64,000 nt of DNA, from the NCBI GenBank assembly GCA_951804985.1, contig OX638133.1:49395470-49459469 (forward strand). Direction: 5' to 3'. This DNA comes from Dryomyza anilis (lineage: Eukaryota; Arthropoda; Insecta; Diptera; Dryomyzidae). Each line of letters starts with the position of its first letter. Position 1 is the stretch's first letter. Shown one piece after another: positions 36,363 to 49,245 of this stretch. Below the pieces are notes generated by a model. The model worked only from the letters and a program-made list of their open reading frames with translations, ran no database searches and had not been told where the DNA came from. Position numbers and translations under genes: made by a program.

Positions 36363-37664
36363 ACATTCTATATTTAAAGTCGCTAAAGTTTTCCTTTTCC
36401 AATGAACACAATATGAATTAGGTGCATTGAAGAAAGAACCAAAAGTAAAGAATGCAAAAACTGCATCAACTCAAGATTTTGCCAAAGTTGTTGTTGCGTG
36501 CAGCAATTTGCTATTTATTTAAAATTCACGCTGTTTGATTTTTAAATAAATCACGATAGTTTAATAATGAGATGCTCTTATAAAGCAATATTTTATTTTT
36601 AGAGATTTACATTTCCCAGTTCATTATAGAAAAACCATTTCTATTTTTTAATGTTGTAGGCTCGACGCACTACCGGACGCTACAATTGAACATTCATAAC
36701 CATTAACATGATTTCATTCAATTATGCATACAAACATTTCCAAATAATTTTCCAATGATTTAGTTTTTTCAAAACTTAATTTCATTTGACACAGCATAAA
36801 TGGACATTACGAGACAAACATTTTGTTCCACTTAAATCCGTCGAGTAGAAAGTTATTGATTGGCACAGGAACTTCTTAATGTCCAAATGTTGCGTTTAAA
36901 GGCTGTCCAAGCCATATTTAAAATTATTTCAGAGTTCAAATGTCATAAATAGATATTTGTATAAATGGAAATATAAGAATACAAAAAACATTTTAAAATC
37001 GCGTTTAATTATAAATATGCTAAGTCCATAATAATATTTGTATTGGGAAAACGCAATTGCTGAAGAAATATCTTCAAAAAACAAAGGAACTTTGCCATTA
37101 AATAAGATACCGTATAAACGGTTGTGAAAAAGGGTATGCCCACTAACGCGGTGACGTTACTGTAATGGATACGGATATTATTGTCTACGTGATAAATCCG
37201 GCTACGTTACGGCCACGGTGCTAAAATGCATGTTACCCTAAATTGACAACGCACGTTGTGTCGAATTCAGTGAAAAAAGGCGCATGGCGTTTCGTTTAAT
37301 ATGACGCTTAATCTACACGATATCTGCTAATGTCATGAAGATATGATTTAAAGAAATATAGTTGATGAATTAAATGCTGTATTTATATAGTCATACCCAA
37401 CACCAGAAGTTCGTTTTTGGGCTGAAGTTTACTTTACTCAAAATGTTTAAAAAATAAATTGCCACGCCCTAATAGACGTAGAGTTCCGAAAATCGAAAAA
37501 AATGTTGCTGCTCGGGCCCAGAGGTCAGAACTAGTTTTTGCATTATATCAATGTGGTCGGGGAACAAAAAAAAATAGAATTGTCTTGTCTTGCGTAAAGT
37601 AGGACTCAAATTTAAAAAAATATAAAAGGTGACCTCAAGGTCAAACGGTACCCCTTAAAAATCA
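36363..37664. other. Intronic stretch, nothing recognised
   Basis: No ORF of note, no clear repeat boundary. Confidence 0.45.
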
Positions 37665-38010
37665 AAAACCTATTTTTTTTTTCAAACTGTATTTTCTGAA
37701 ATATGGAAGTGGAAAAAATAAATTTGAAAAAAACTTATAATAACTTACACGTTAGCAAGGCTACAAAAATGTTTTTGACCAGAAAATTTTTGAAACACTG
37801 AAAAAAAAAACTGACCTAAAATAAATAATTAAAAAAATATTTTTGGACTAGCTTTTTTCAGTATTTAAAAACTTTTCTGATTAAAAACATGTTCGTAGCC
37901 TTGCTTACGTGTATGTACAGTATTTTAAGTTTTTTTTCAAATTTAATTTTTCCACTTCCATATTTCAGAAAATAAAGTTTGAAAAAATGAGTTTTTGATT
38001 TTTAGAAAAA
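37665..38010. repeat. Inverted repeat, arms about 145 bp
   Basis: The arm at 37665-37810 (with TTTCTGAAATATGGAAGTGG and GTTAGCAAGGCTAC) is mirrored at 37855-38010 (CCACTTCCATATTTCAGAAA and GTAGCCTTGCTTACG). Confidence 0.8.
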
Positions 38011-38736
38011 CTAAGTTTAATTTTTTGTACACTGACGTTAACAATTGTACCGGATTGTGTAATTTTAAAGAATCTACGTTACTTATTCATTCAAATTATG
38101 TCTATATTTATATTTCTTTTAATATTCTATACAAAAGTAAGAATGGAAAGAAAAGACTATCTCTCATCTCTCATATTTTAATTACTCCTTTTAAAATATG
38201 TTAGAACTTACAAAATTTAACCCGCCACCTGTGATACACCAAAAAATCGAAATTCGTTGCACGTACCCATACGTACAAATGCATTTCAACATTACGTTAC
38301 CAAGATACATAGTAACTCAAAAAACTCGGTCCGGCCCTGCTTCACATAACTCTAGTAGAGCCATTTTTTTATAAAAAAAAGTAGTTAATTTGTTTTAGTA
38401 TAAGATTTTTATTACTTTACTCAATGCATCTTTTACGAAAAATGTTGGTGGTTTTTTTGTGAACGGAAAGTAAGTACATTTTCATTACTCCATACAATTT
38501 ATCCATATTCCAATGTATATTGTTGCTATTTTAGCACTTTCATGCAAAAAAAATTTGGATATCGCTGAAATCATTTGACATTCTACTTTCAAGATATAGC
38601 ATTTTGGTGTAAATGCTCCTAAAAAATGTATACATTCATTTGTAATAAAGTATTTTCATTTTATTATTTAAAAAGTAACTCCACTTAACAATAAATAACT
38701 TTAAATTTGGAATTAGTATAATAATGAATATGTACA

Positions 38737-39326
38737 CGCATAGAAAAAAAAACGTTTATTGGCCGTTTGCAACAAAAGAATTTCTTTTACAAATCCTCTC
38801 AAAAAAAGAGTTTGTGGTAAATGTTGTCTTTATTGTTCTGAAAGGACTTTTCGTTTAACACAAAATTGCTCAGAATACTTTTGCGACAAATGTAAAGAAC
38901 GATTATATGAACATTGAAATGTATTTGCAAGAATCGAAAAACTTTTGTAAGAACTCAAATTATTATTGTCTTTTGTTCATTTGCTTAGCATGCCTGCCTT
39001 CTATGCACGAGGACGCGGGTTCGAATCATGCCTGGTGCAATACATTTTTTTTTATTTAATTTTTTTTTTTAATATTTATTATTATTAATAATATATATTA
39101 TCATATAATTCGTCATTATGATATTTAAACATATTAATATGTATGTTGCAATTTAATAATTCATTCACCAATAACATACGTTGGATAATTGTACATCAAA
39201 ATGAATTGCACACTGTTAATGGACAGTGGTCGAATGGAAGTGTACTGGCTTTGCAATTCAAGTCACCGCCCGGGCAAAGTAAAAATCATGTTTTTTCAAT
39301 TAATAAAATAAATAAATTTTAAATAA

Positions 39327-39414
<88 letters not shown>

Positions 39415-39628
39415 AATAAACTATAAAAAAATTATTAAAAATTTAATAAAAAAAAATAATTGAAAAAAATAAAAATATAATAATGATTAAAATAAAACTA
39501 AAAATCATTTTTTTTTTTTAATTTTTTAACTTAAAAAGCAAACGAAAAAACCGGGTTTGTCAAAAGAACTCCACAAACGAAGTTCTTTTGTCTAATTTTT
39601 CGTTTGTGAGGAACGTTTTTTTCTATGC
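38737..39628. mobile_element. TIR element with tRNA-like segments and AT microsatellite
   Basis: The ends are CACGCATAGAAAAAAAAACG and its near-exact complement CGTTTTTTTCTATGCGTG. Inside are a segment ending in a B-box-like GGGTTCGAATCATG (39017-39030), a second short tRNA-like segment near 39225-39285 and an (AT)n tract of about 80 bases (39329-39409). Flanking words CAAAAGAA/TTCTTTTG occur near both ends. No protein is encoded. Confidence 0.65.
39329..39409. repeat. AT microsatellite
   Basis: About 40 uninterrupted AT units. Confidence 0.97.
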
Positions 39629-40595
39629 GTGCAAACATAATTTTGCAAGCATTAACATGTGTATGTTTGGAATTTTATGTAAACATAATATATAATTGAC
39701 TGATATATCATTTGTAAACAGGGTTGTATTGAGACTTGAACAGTGTTGTACTGAGCTCCGACTTACATTATAATATCCCGGAAACATTTTTATGTTGCCC
39801 TTTAAAATGGAGTATGTTCTAATGGAAACATAATAATTAATACATCCAAACCAAATAAATATTTGAACCGAAACATAAATATGTTCAAATTAAAACATGA
39901 TTTTGAACGACCTGAATATAAATATGTTCCAATGAAACATATCTGTTGTTTCAGTACAAAAAGTAGTATGTTTGCATAAAAACATATTTACATATTTTTG
40001 GAAAAAACATTCTGAAAATAAAATGTTGTTGTTGTTTTTTTTTTATTTATTTTTATTAAAAATCTTGAAACATGCACAGTGGGAATTTATAATAATTGAA
40101 TTCATATACAAATTTTTAAATGCATAAATAAATAATTGGTTTACAACTGCAAGTACAAGTGACAGCATCAATGAATGCACAATTGCACCAGCAGACGCTA
40201 AACCAGACGATCCAGGCTCGCTTTATATTTGGTACAGTTACAGTTGGTCTTAGTACAGCACATAGCGTAGGCAAGGAATTCACGGAGGCTTTTGTAAAAA
40301 AAAACATGCCAAATTCTGTCTGAAAATCGAAACTCTGATTTTTATTTGAGGGTTTTTCACATTATATACTGCACTATTAAATTATATATTATACTCTGTT
40401 ACTATTTGTACTTTTTGTAACACAATCTGTATATTTATTTAATTTACAAATAACAAAATTATTACCAACGCGAACCCGTTTTCTCAACGAACAACAAAAG
40501 ACACGTACGCAGAAAATGCCGATCACCGAGTGTCAACTTTGTATACAAGAAGAAAGCTTATTTTCAAACATCTTACTTACTTACTTAAATGGCCC

Positions 40596-40860
40596 TTACA
40601 ACCGTGGGTCGGTTTTGGCCGATGAGATGAAGCCGCGCCAGTCAGATCTGCTTTGCGCGCGCTGACGCCAGTTAGAAATACCAAGCGTTGCCAGGTTGTC
40701 CTCAACTTGGTCTTTCCAACGCAGATTTGGACGCCCTCTTCTACGCTGTCCACCTTCGAGTTTCGATATTCTGCTTACGAGCTCGTGCATGCTCTCTATT
40801 AGCTCTTCGCCTCCGGTTTTAAACAATTCAGCAGGCAGGCCATCAGCACCTGTGGTTTTT
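40596..40860 (-). pseudogene. RT N-terminal edge joined to C-terminal tail
   Basis: LFKTGGEELIESMHELVSRI, which normally precedes the RT catalytic core, runs directly into GGQRRRGRPNLRWKDQVEDN from the extreme C-terminus. All catalytic RT motifs are absent, so an internal deletion removed several hundred codons. Confidence 0.8.
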
Positions 40861-41245
40861 CAGCCGAGCAATGGCTGTTCTGACCTCGTCATGGTCGGGT
40901 GGCGGAATCTCAACGTCGTCATCAAGTACTGGGTTTGCCGGGTTTACTTCTCTATCGGTGGAATTGCGGTCATCATCACCGGTCAGCAGTCTAGAGAAGT
41001 GATCCTTCCATTTTCACTGTGCTCTGGATATCTGTCACTAGATTTCCGTTCTCATCTTTACAAGAAGAGGGTCCGGATTTTGAAAAATTTTCGAGCCTCA
41101 TTCCTGTCCCCATGCATCTCAATCTCCTCATACTCACGTCTTTCTGCCTCGCTTTTTTTACGCCTGAAAAAACGTCTCTCTTCCCTCCTCTTCTCTTTGT
41201 ATCGCTCCTTCGCAGCTCGCATAGCTCCGACTGCAGGGTGGATTT

Positions 41246-42384
41246 TTACGCAGCGTCTTTCACTGCATTGGCCGCGCGACACTCTTGGTCATACCACTGA
41301 TTCCTCAGGGGGCGTTGGAATCCAAGCACCTCTTCGGCAGACGTACGCATAGAGCAGGAGATATGATTCCACTGCGCGCTTATATCATCGAGAGGAGGAG
41401 TGCTTTGTCTAAGCAGGTGTGAGAGTCGAGTGGAAAAGGCTTGCGTTGTCTGTTGTGTTTGCAGCTTTCCGACGTCTAGCTTTCTCTGCGTTTGGTTCCG
41501 TACGTTCTTCGCAGCGCTTAAGCGTGTGCGGACCTTGGCTGCTACAAGGTAATGATCCGAGTCCATATTGGCACCTCGGATAGTGCGTACGTCCATCACG
41601 CTCAAAGCGTGCCTTCCGTCAATCACAACGTGATTAATTTGGTTTAGAGTTTTTTGATCGGGCGACAACCATGTGGCCTTGTGGAAATCGAAATGTTCGA
41701 ATCTAGTGCTACTAACTACTATGTTTCGTGCTGCGGCGAAGTCGATTAGCCTCGTTCCGTTATCGGAAGTGTTGGCATGGAGGCTAATTTTTCCTATTGT
41801 GGGACAATAGATGGCTTCTCTGCCCACCTTGGCGTTAAAATCGCCTAGCACGATTTTGATATCGTGGCGGGGGCAGCGCTCGTATGCGTTGTTTAGGCGC
41901 TCGTAGAAGCGCTCTTTTGTCTCGTCATCTTTCTCGTTCGTCGAAGCGTGTGAACAAATTAAGCTGTATTGGAAATATTTAGCCTTGATGCGTATTGTTG
42001 CCAGCCTTTCGTCCACGGGCGTGAACCTAGAGACAAGGTGGCGGAGTCTCTTGCCGACCACAAATCTACATCCAAATTCGTGTCTCTCCGCATGGCAGCT
42101 GTAGTAGATATCACATGACGCTTGTTTCGAACAGCCCTGTCCCGTCCATCGCATCTCCTGGATAGCGGTGATGTCAGCCTTATATTTTTCGAGGACATCT
42201 GCCAGCTGGATAGAGGCACCTTCCCTATAAAGGGTCCGGACATTCCAGGTGCAATCCGTAAATCATGGTCCTTAAAACGTTTGCGTGTGTCGTCATCGTT
42301 GTAATCGGTCGTTATCCGAGGCTTCTTTTTTGTTTTCATTGGGTGCATAGGTTTTTTCCGTGGTGGGACCCAAACCCAACGCAC
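41246..42384 (-). pseudogene. AP-endonuclease ORF of the non-LTR element
   Basis: Motifs in order: MRWTGQG (endonuclease start region), CSHASTNEKDD, IKIVLGDFNAKVG (catalytic N and D), HKATWLSPDQ and ANMDSDHYLVAAKV (catalytic SDH). This is a target-nicking endonuclease of the APE type. The upstream part is in a different frame (42384-41959), with the change near 42160. The frame is open to 41246. Confidence 0.85.
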
Positions 42385-44139
42385 GAACCCTCACTCTGAG
42401 GGAAATGCTCGCCACTCACTTTAGCCGACTTCTACACCGGGTGGTGTAGAGCGCCGTTTCCAGGGACTTCCACGAGGAGGACTTCCACCGAAGTGGAGGT
42501 GTCACCATTTGACAATTTGCCAATTCTGGTGACCAGTCAGTTGACTTGAGACGACACCGACAAGGATTGCGCTGGCATCGCCATGTTGAAGCACTCAGAC
42601 ACGTTGCCTTGTGATAATCGCCCCCATAGTCAAACATCAGTATGTTTAAAATGACGCTATACATACTTCAAACGACGACAAAAGAGACGTAGGTAGAAAA
42701 TTCTGCTCAACGAGTGCCAACTTCGTATACAAGAAGAATGTTGGAAGAATACATTTATTTAAATCTAATTTCTTTTTTGTTTGTTTTTAAACATCAATAT
42801 GTTCAAACGATGCCAAAAGATGTCGTAGATAGAAAATTCTGCACAACATTGCCAACTTCGTCAGTCGATAAATTATCAAATTAAGACGAGCGTTGCGAAC
42901 ATAAGTTGTATTTAGATTTGATTAGCATTTTCTGTGTTTCGAACATAGTTTTAACCAAGTAAATTGCCATGTTTATTCAAATGCAATTAAAATTTTATGT
43001 TGATATTGTAACATATTTATGGTAAATTTGAAAAATTCTGCTGGACAATATAATAATGTTTACACGTGAACAAAAATAAATTCAATTTCGATAATAATTT
43101 AATTACATTTCATTCCTAATACATGCATGGTAATTTCGTATTACTTTTTAATTACATTCAAACAAATCTTTTCTATCCGTGTATGTATTGAGAAAAAACC
43201 ATTTTCAAAGATTTTAATTTTTGGCATTTTCAAACAACGTGCGTAGTGGGTCTCATTCCTACATGTATGTTTTAAATTAACAAAAAAATATTGATATAAA
43301 AAAAGTTATTCCACGTTAAATCAACTGAAAATTTTAAAATTTTGGCAGCACCATCTCAGTAATTAATGAAACTTTGTAGGATGGTTTTATGACTTAAACA
43401 TAAGTGCAAAATTTCAGTTTCCGAACTGCAGTGGTTTCAGAGTTATGAGTCCTTGAAATATGAAAAACTCACAAAAAATGCACAAAGTTGCGCTACCTTA
43501 ACTTACTGAAACTTAGAAAATAGTTAACTACTTACCGATATCATTTAAACGGCCATGTAAAGGTTATAAAAATGAGCAAAAGAGGAAATATTAAAATTTT
43601 TACTATAAAGGGTACCATATGTAGATAATAATCATAATATTATTAAAATAAAATTATCTCAATAACTCCCTTTTTTAAACATTTTTAAAAAATATATGTT
43701 AAAGAGTATCCCTAGTGGAAATTGGTTAAGGTTAGCCTTATTCCGCATCCGTCCCTGATCAGAACACGATAAGGCATCCCTACCAAAGGCTACCTGAAAT
43801 GATACTGATCAGGGTCGACTAGGGTAATCCTAATTTCAAATCCACGTAAGGCAACCTGATCCAACTGAATCCAACCTGATTGAAAAAACCTGATTGGATA
43901 TTGTATTAATATAATGTGATCGAGACCTTATTAAAAACCTTTTTATAATGAAATTGGGAGGAAAATTATTCTAATAAACAAATGTTAAAATCAAATGCAA
44001 AAGAAATACAAAATCTCAACATTTTTAAAAATTTGATATATCTCATTTAGATTAAAAACGTTGATTTTTTGGCAATATTGAGATAACTTAGTTCACAAAA
44101 CTATTTTTGTTTAAAAGGTCTCAAATTTGGTAAAAGCAG

Positions 44140-44788
44140 TATGAACAACTCTGGGGAATATACATCGATGTTGAGAACTAACCTTCCGTATTTAGAGGGA
44201 AATAATACAGAAAATATGACATTGCAGCAAAATAATGCTATTTTAGATAAGGGCAATGAGACTAGCTCATGGCTAGAATAGCATAACGTGAAGGTTTTGC
44301 ATTGACCAGCCTACTTCACAGACCTGAATCCAAAATATCTCAGAAATGATGTTCCGAAAAATATTTGTTGAAAACGAAAAAATGAGAAAAAATTTCACGT
44401 TTAAAAATGGATGTGATTGAATTTTGGGAGTCAATTAGTGAAAAAGTGCGAATAAGCTTAGTTAATAGCATGACAAAGAGAATGTTTGAGCATATTCATA
44501 ATCAAGAAGACAATACTCATTATTAAAATAATATAAATTAAGTCTAACTTAGAATGATGTGTCATTTTGTGCTATTTATTAAAATGCATCTATAGTTATG
44601 CACCACTATGAAAACAAACTTTTATTTACCACGGTTACAAAAAACAAAGAAATTGGAGATTTTCTATCAAAATATAGGTTTTTTTTTCATGATCTTTTAA
44701 CCACTTTTGTTTGTTTTTAAAAATATTTTTTGGAACCAGAGAATCGCATAAAAAAATGGTGCGGCTATAGTTATGCACTACAGTGTAT
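44140..44788 (+). pseudogene. Tc1-like transposon remnant, right half
   Basis: Translated pieces read LPYLEGNNTENM...LQQNNAILDKG...SSWLE, a stop, then HNVKVLHWPAYFTDLNP and, in another frame, VIEFWESISEKVRISLVNSM. These are the second and third catalytic blocks and C-terminus of a Tc1-type transposase; the usual QQDNA is QQNNA here. The right end (CACTACAGTG before TA at 44789) fits the CAGTG terminus of Tc1 elements. The left half is missing. Confidence 0.7.
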
Positions 44789-46105
44789 TAACATATAGGT
44801 ACTCAAATGAAGGTAATAATCTCACGATTGTGAATATGTAATTATTTTCCTAACCCGATAACCGTAGTGACCTTGGTACCCTTTTTTGAATTATCACCTG
44901 AGTCTATTTTATACAGTCAGTCCTAAAAATCCTACAAAATTTCTATAATTTCTAAGATGGTGCTGGTTGACGTCTGGTAGATCTGACGTAGAATCATCCA
45001 TATATATATATATCATTACATGGGAATTGACTATTTATAAAGTCGCATGGTTTCATAGTCGTATTTAAGTATCCTCGCGGGGACATGATCTTAAACGTAA
45101 AAAAAACGTCAACTTTAATTATAATATACATCTTTTGATAAAGTGAATGAAATATTTGCCAAAAATACAAAACATATTTTGTATGACAATCAATATGTAT
45201 AAATAAACTTTGTAAATCTCAACATTTTTTAAAATGCAATTGTCCACACGTGTAACTTAACTAACATTTTTTTTTTGTTTCCAAATTCATTGTCCAAATT
45301 GATTTAATTATTATTTAAATAACGATTCTAGTTCCAGTTCCATAAAAAATTTAAAAAACGGTTCCAGTTCTATAAAAATGAAATGAAACCGTTCGAGGAT
45401 AATTTGTATGAAATTTCTGTCAAAAACCTAATGTGCATGACGTTTAACGCCGGCAGAGGTAATAATGAATTGAGTACTCTTGTTAATATACATACTCTTT
45501 GCTTACGTGGGCTTTCTGTTAACTGAAAATTAACGAAAACTTGAAAAAAACAAACTGATAATAACCCGAGTGGAAATTTAGTTAAGGATGCGATCATTGT
45601 CTGATCAGGCCGCCCGATTTCAAGTCCGGCCAAGATCAGGACGCTATTCGAAGTTGCTATCCTGACCAGGTTGCCTGATAAGGCTTCCCGTTCTTACCCT
45701 TGTATAATTCGATATATATTTAAATCCTTCATAAACTGATTTTACCAACTTTGAGACTTTTCAAACAAAAAAAAATAGTTTTGTGAACAAATGTATCTCA
45801 ACATTTTTGCTATGACAAAAAGTCAACGTTTTGAGATATTTCAAATTTTTAAAAATGTTGAGAATTTTTATATCTCTTGCATTTGAGCTTAATATTTATT
45901 TATTAGAATATTTTATTGGAATAATTTGCTACCCAATTTTATTATAAAAGGTTTTTAATAAAATCTCGATCATATCCAATAATGTTTTTTTTTTCATACG
46001 TTTCACATCAGATTTCATCAAGTAAACTTTATATCAGTTTTTTTTATGAAGGTTTGATCATGTTGCCTTAAGTGGATTTAAAATTAGGATTACCCTAGTC
46101 GACCC

Positions 46106-46276
46106 TAAGCGCGATTCTGTAACTTATTAACGACAAATATCGATATCGTTAACTAACAACTATTGTGGCATGCAGAAGTGATCGTCATGAAAAAAATGTA
46201 AATTTAAACGATATTTGTCGTTAAAAATAGTTAACGATATCGATTTTTGTCGTTAATAAGTTACAGAATCGCCCTA
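46106..46276. mobile_element. 170-bp MITE with very long TIRs
   Basis: Nearly the whole element is a hairpin: GCGATTCTGTAACTTATTAA and the following 24 bases recur as reverse complement at the right end with about two differences. The uninterrupted sequence is visible in the inverted arm near 43805-43830, which fixes the insertion position. The target duplication is ambiguous. Confidence 0.8.
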
Positions 46277-46877
46277 CTGATCAGTATCATTTCAGGTGGC
46301 CTTTAGTGGGGACAAAAGATGTTTGAAAAGTATTAGCGCATTGTATTAGCAAATTATTACAAGAATAGAAAATATTTGTTTAAACATGTTTGAATGTAAT
46401 TAAAAAGTAATACGAAATTACCATACATGTATTAGGAATGAAGTGTAAATAAATTATAATCGAAATTAAATTTATTTTTGATATGTGTAAACATAATTAT
46501 ATTGCCCAGCGAAATCTGTCAAATTTACTATAAAATCGTTAATATACAAACATAAAATTTGTAATTGCATTTGAATAAACAATTCTTGGCTGTTTACTAT
46601 GTTTCAAAGCAAAAAGATTTTGCAATTTAAATAAATGTACGTTCGCAATGTCGTTTTCATTCGGTAAGATCTCGACAGACGTAGTTGGCAACATTGAGCA
46701 GCATTTTCTACATACGTCTCTTTTACCATTGTTTGAACATATTGATGTTTAAAAACCAAAAAAAAAATTAAATTAAATTTAAATAACTGTATTTTTGCAA
46801 AACTCTTCTTGTATACGAAGCACTCATTGAGCAGAATTTTCTACCTACGTCTCTTGTGTCATCGTTTGAAGTATGTA

Positions 46878-48150
46878 ACGTATGCGGAATGAAATATGAA
46901 CAGACGCATTAACCGTAACAAAAGCGTTATTTAATTTTTTACAATATTAGTGTTTCTATTAGGTAAAACTTCATAACTAATTTTGCAAAAAAAAATCATA
47001 TTCTCAAAAATTGTCCTTTATTATATTTTGAGGCAACTCGCGCACTGACTTGAGAATTTCCTTTGTATTCATTTTGGCCAGCTCTATTTTTATTTCCAAA
47101 ACGGCTTATATTTTGGGGTTTGTAACCATTTCCATAAACAATTCTTTATAAATTTGACATAAAAAGTTTAAATTGGCCTTAGCTGTGGATCGTTTAGAAG
47201 GTTTTGCTGCTTAGGTAGAAATTCCACATTTAAATTTTCCAAAGTAGTCTACGTGGATCTGACATAATAAGCCGTCGCCTGGTCCGGCCAGAATATGGTT
47301 TTGTTATCCGGGTGATAAAGTGTTGAGGTACAGGAAGAAATTTATCAATATACACATTAACATTTACAGATAAGCCCGATTTTATGAACATAGGCTCGCT
47401 GACTGCACGTTCACATATAGCCAACAAGATTCAGACCTTCTACGGGAACTTACTTTTGGTAATATAGTACCATTAGTGGGTGGATTAGTATTAGGAAACT
47501 TAAAATAATATCGGGAAATCCAATCATGGAATTTCACTGTAGAATACCTCTTATCATCTATTATGCGAATGTACGGTGATTTTCCAGCAAACATATTGCA
47601 ACAGAACAGGTATCCTTTGTTTAAATTATAGAGACTGTTGGCACAATTTTTTTGGAACTTTGCTGATTTACATGTCTTCTATGTACTTTTACCTAGTTTC
47701 ATTACACTTCTTCGTCAACGCATGATATGACTTTTTGAATGGCCCACAATTTCTGCAGTCAATTTAGCCCATGTTTGGCTGCACTGCAAAGCACACTTTT
47801 TCTAGAACCGCGGTTTCTTTCATTCGATTTTGCACTCTTGAAAGCCTTAATTATTTTATAAATAAACGTTTTTTATAATTGCATTTCAGAAAAATGATTA
47901 GATATTTAATGATAGATATTCAAAGTTTATTTCGCGTGGATTATTTTCACAAAATTTAAAAACTAATTTCTGACGTTGGAACTCTGACAAAGATATCATT
48001 CCGACAAATCGGAAACTACAGAACTGATTTCTAGGCGTGTGATTGCAGGAATAATCACGTAACTTCTCTCATATTTTGTTTTAATATTGCTATTTGTATT
48101 AAATTTGCAATAATGGTTTGAAATCAGTTCATATTTCATTACGCATACGT
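46878..48150 (-). mobile_element. Tc1/mariner-like transposon in the foldback right arm
   Basis: The ends ACGTATGCGGAATGAAATAT and its complement (one mismatch) are flanked by TA at 46876-46877 and 48151-48152. The 1,273-bp length fits an autonomous-size element. Decayed transposase pieces are on the minus strand at 47230-47594. Confidence 0.85.
47230..47594 (-). pseudogene. Decayed Tc1/mariner transposase
   Basis: In one frame SVNVNVYIDKFLPVPQHFI is readable. After a shift the sequence gives KTIFWPDQATAYYVRST followed by a stop, containing the second catalytic aspartate block (WPDQA). Several frameshifts and stops are present. It resembles the FFWPDLASCHY block of the element at 19743-21026 but is clearly a different family. 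Confidence 0.65.
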
Positions 48151-49084
48151 TATTCGGTTTTTTTTTAACATACTGATGTTTGCAAACAAACAAAAAATTA
48201 TATTATATTTAAATAAAAGTATTCTTGCTACACTCTTATTCTACACGATGTTGACACTCGATGACCGGTATTTTCTGCCTGCGTGTCTTTTGTTGTTCGT
48301 TGAGAGTACGTGTTCATATCGGTAATAATTTTGTCATTTCTAAATTAAGTAAGAATACAAATTGTGTTACCAAAATTGCAAAATCACAAATAGTAACAAT
48401 ATAATTTAATTTTAATTGATCATGAATGTTTTTCTAAAAATATTGTGAAAAGTCGACACGGAATTTTCAAACAGAATTCGCCATGTTTTTTTTACAACAG
48501 TCTCCGCCGCCTTGCTTACGCTATGTGCTGTACTGAAACCAACGTTGTACTGTAACTGTACGAAATACAAAGCTAACCTGGTCAGAATTCGGAATGTTTT
48601 TTTGCAACAGCCCGTAGTCTTGCCTACGCTATGTGTAGTACTGAGACCAACGTTTACCGTACAACGTTAGTCTCAGTACAGCACATAGCCAAATACAAAG
48701 CTAACATGGATCGTCTGGTTCAGCGATTGCTGCAGCAATTGTGCATTCATTGATGCTGTCACTTGCAGTTTTAAACCAATTACTTATTTATGCATTTAAA
48801 TATTATAAATTCCCATATATACTTCAGTGCATTTTAAAGATTTTTAATAAAAATTAATAAATTATTTTATTTTCAGGATTTCTTTCCAAAAATATTTAGA
48901 AATGTTTTTATGAAAATCGGGTCAAATATTTATTTTGTTTGGGTGTAGTAATTATTATGTTTATATATGGCACGTTTGCGTGTTGTTCATGGGCCCCTTT
49001 TTCAAGTCCGTTGGACATTTGATCGAGGTAAGTGTTCGTTGGGATGTGCGAAATGTATTCGATATATTTTCGGAAATCAAAGTG

Positions 49085-49245
49085 AACGCGAACTTATCAA
49101 CAGAAAAGTTAACGATTTCGGATGTAGTTTTGCGATGGCTCCGATGAACGATAAGGATAAAAGGAACACTTCTACGAACACATAGACAATGAGCACTGCC
49201 CCGCATAGACATCAAAATCAAGCTAGGCGATGTTAACCTCAATTG
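49085..49245 (+). pseudogene. Eroded AP-endonuclease fragment
   Basis: CSFAMAPMNDKDKRN followed in other frames by FYEHIDNEHCP and DIKIKLGDVN resembles the CSHASTNEKDD...FYERLNNAYERCP...DIKIVLGDFN segment of the element at 41246-42384. About 50 codons remain. Confidence 0.5.

Larger units (their letters stand above)
40573..42629 (-). mobile_element. AP-endonuclease non-LTR element (RTE/CR1-like), RT deleted
   Basis: The element is flanked by TCAAACATC (40564-40572 and 42630-42638), a 9-bp duplication that shows it inserted into the foldback arm. Read on the minus strand, it ends in a TAAG tandem tail, as in the sister copy at 54682-54705. The 5' part encodes an endonuclease, while the RT core is missing. 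Confidence 0.88.
39826..48962. mobile_element. Large foldback element, about 9.1 kb with nested insertions
   Basis: The left arm (39826-43175) and right arm (46365-48962) are reverse complements in matching order. Examples: AACATAATAATTAATACATC mirrored at 48945-48961; CAGCATCAATGAATGCACAA near 40165 mirrored near 48740; ACAACAAAAGACACGTACGC near 40492 mirrored near 48285; GGTAATTTCGTATTACTTTT near 43130 mirrored near 46405. The arms contain tandem subrepeats of about 160 bases built on AAAAGAGACGTAGGTAGAAAATTCTGC, cited here only by its shared parts GACGTAGGTAGAAAATTCTG. Insertions: a non-LTR element in the left arm, a Tc1-like element in the right arm and a Tc1 remnant in the centre. Confidence 0.8.

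Noticed and set aside
39017..39045. tRNA gene around GGGTTCGAATCATG
   Set aside because: Only the T-arm-like part is convincing; no acceptor or D arm pairs.
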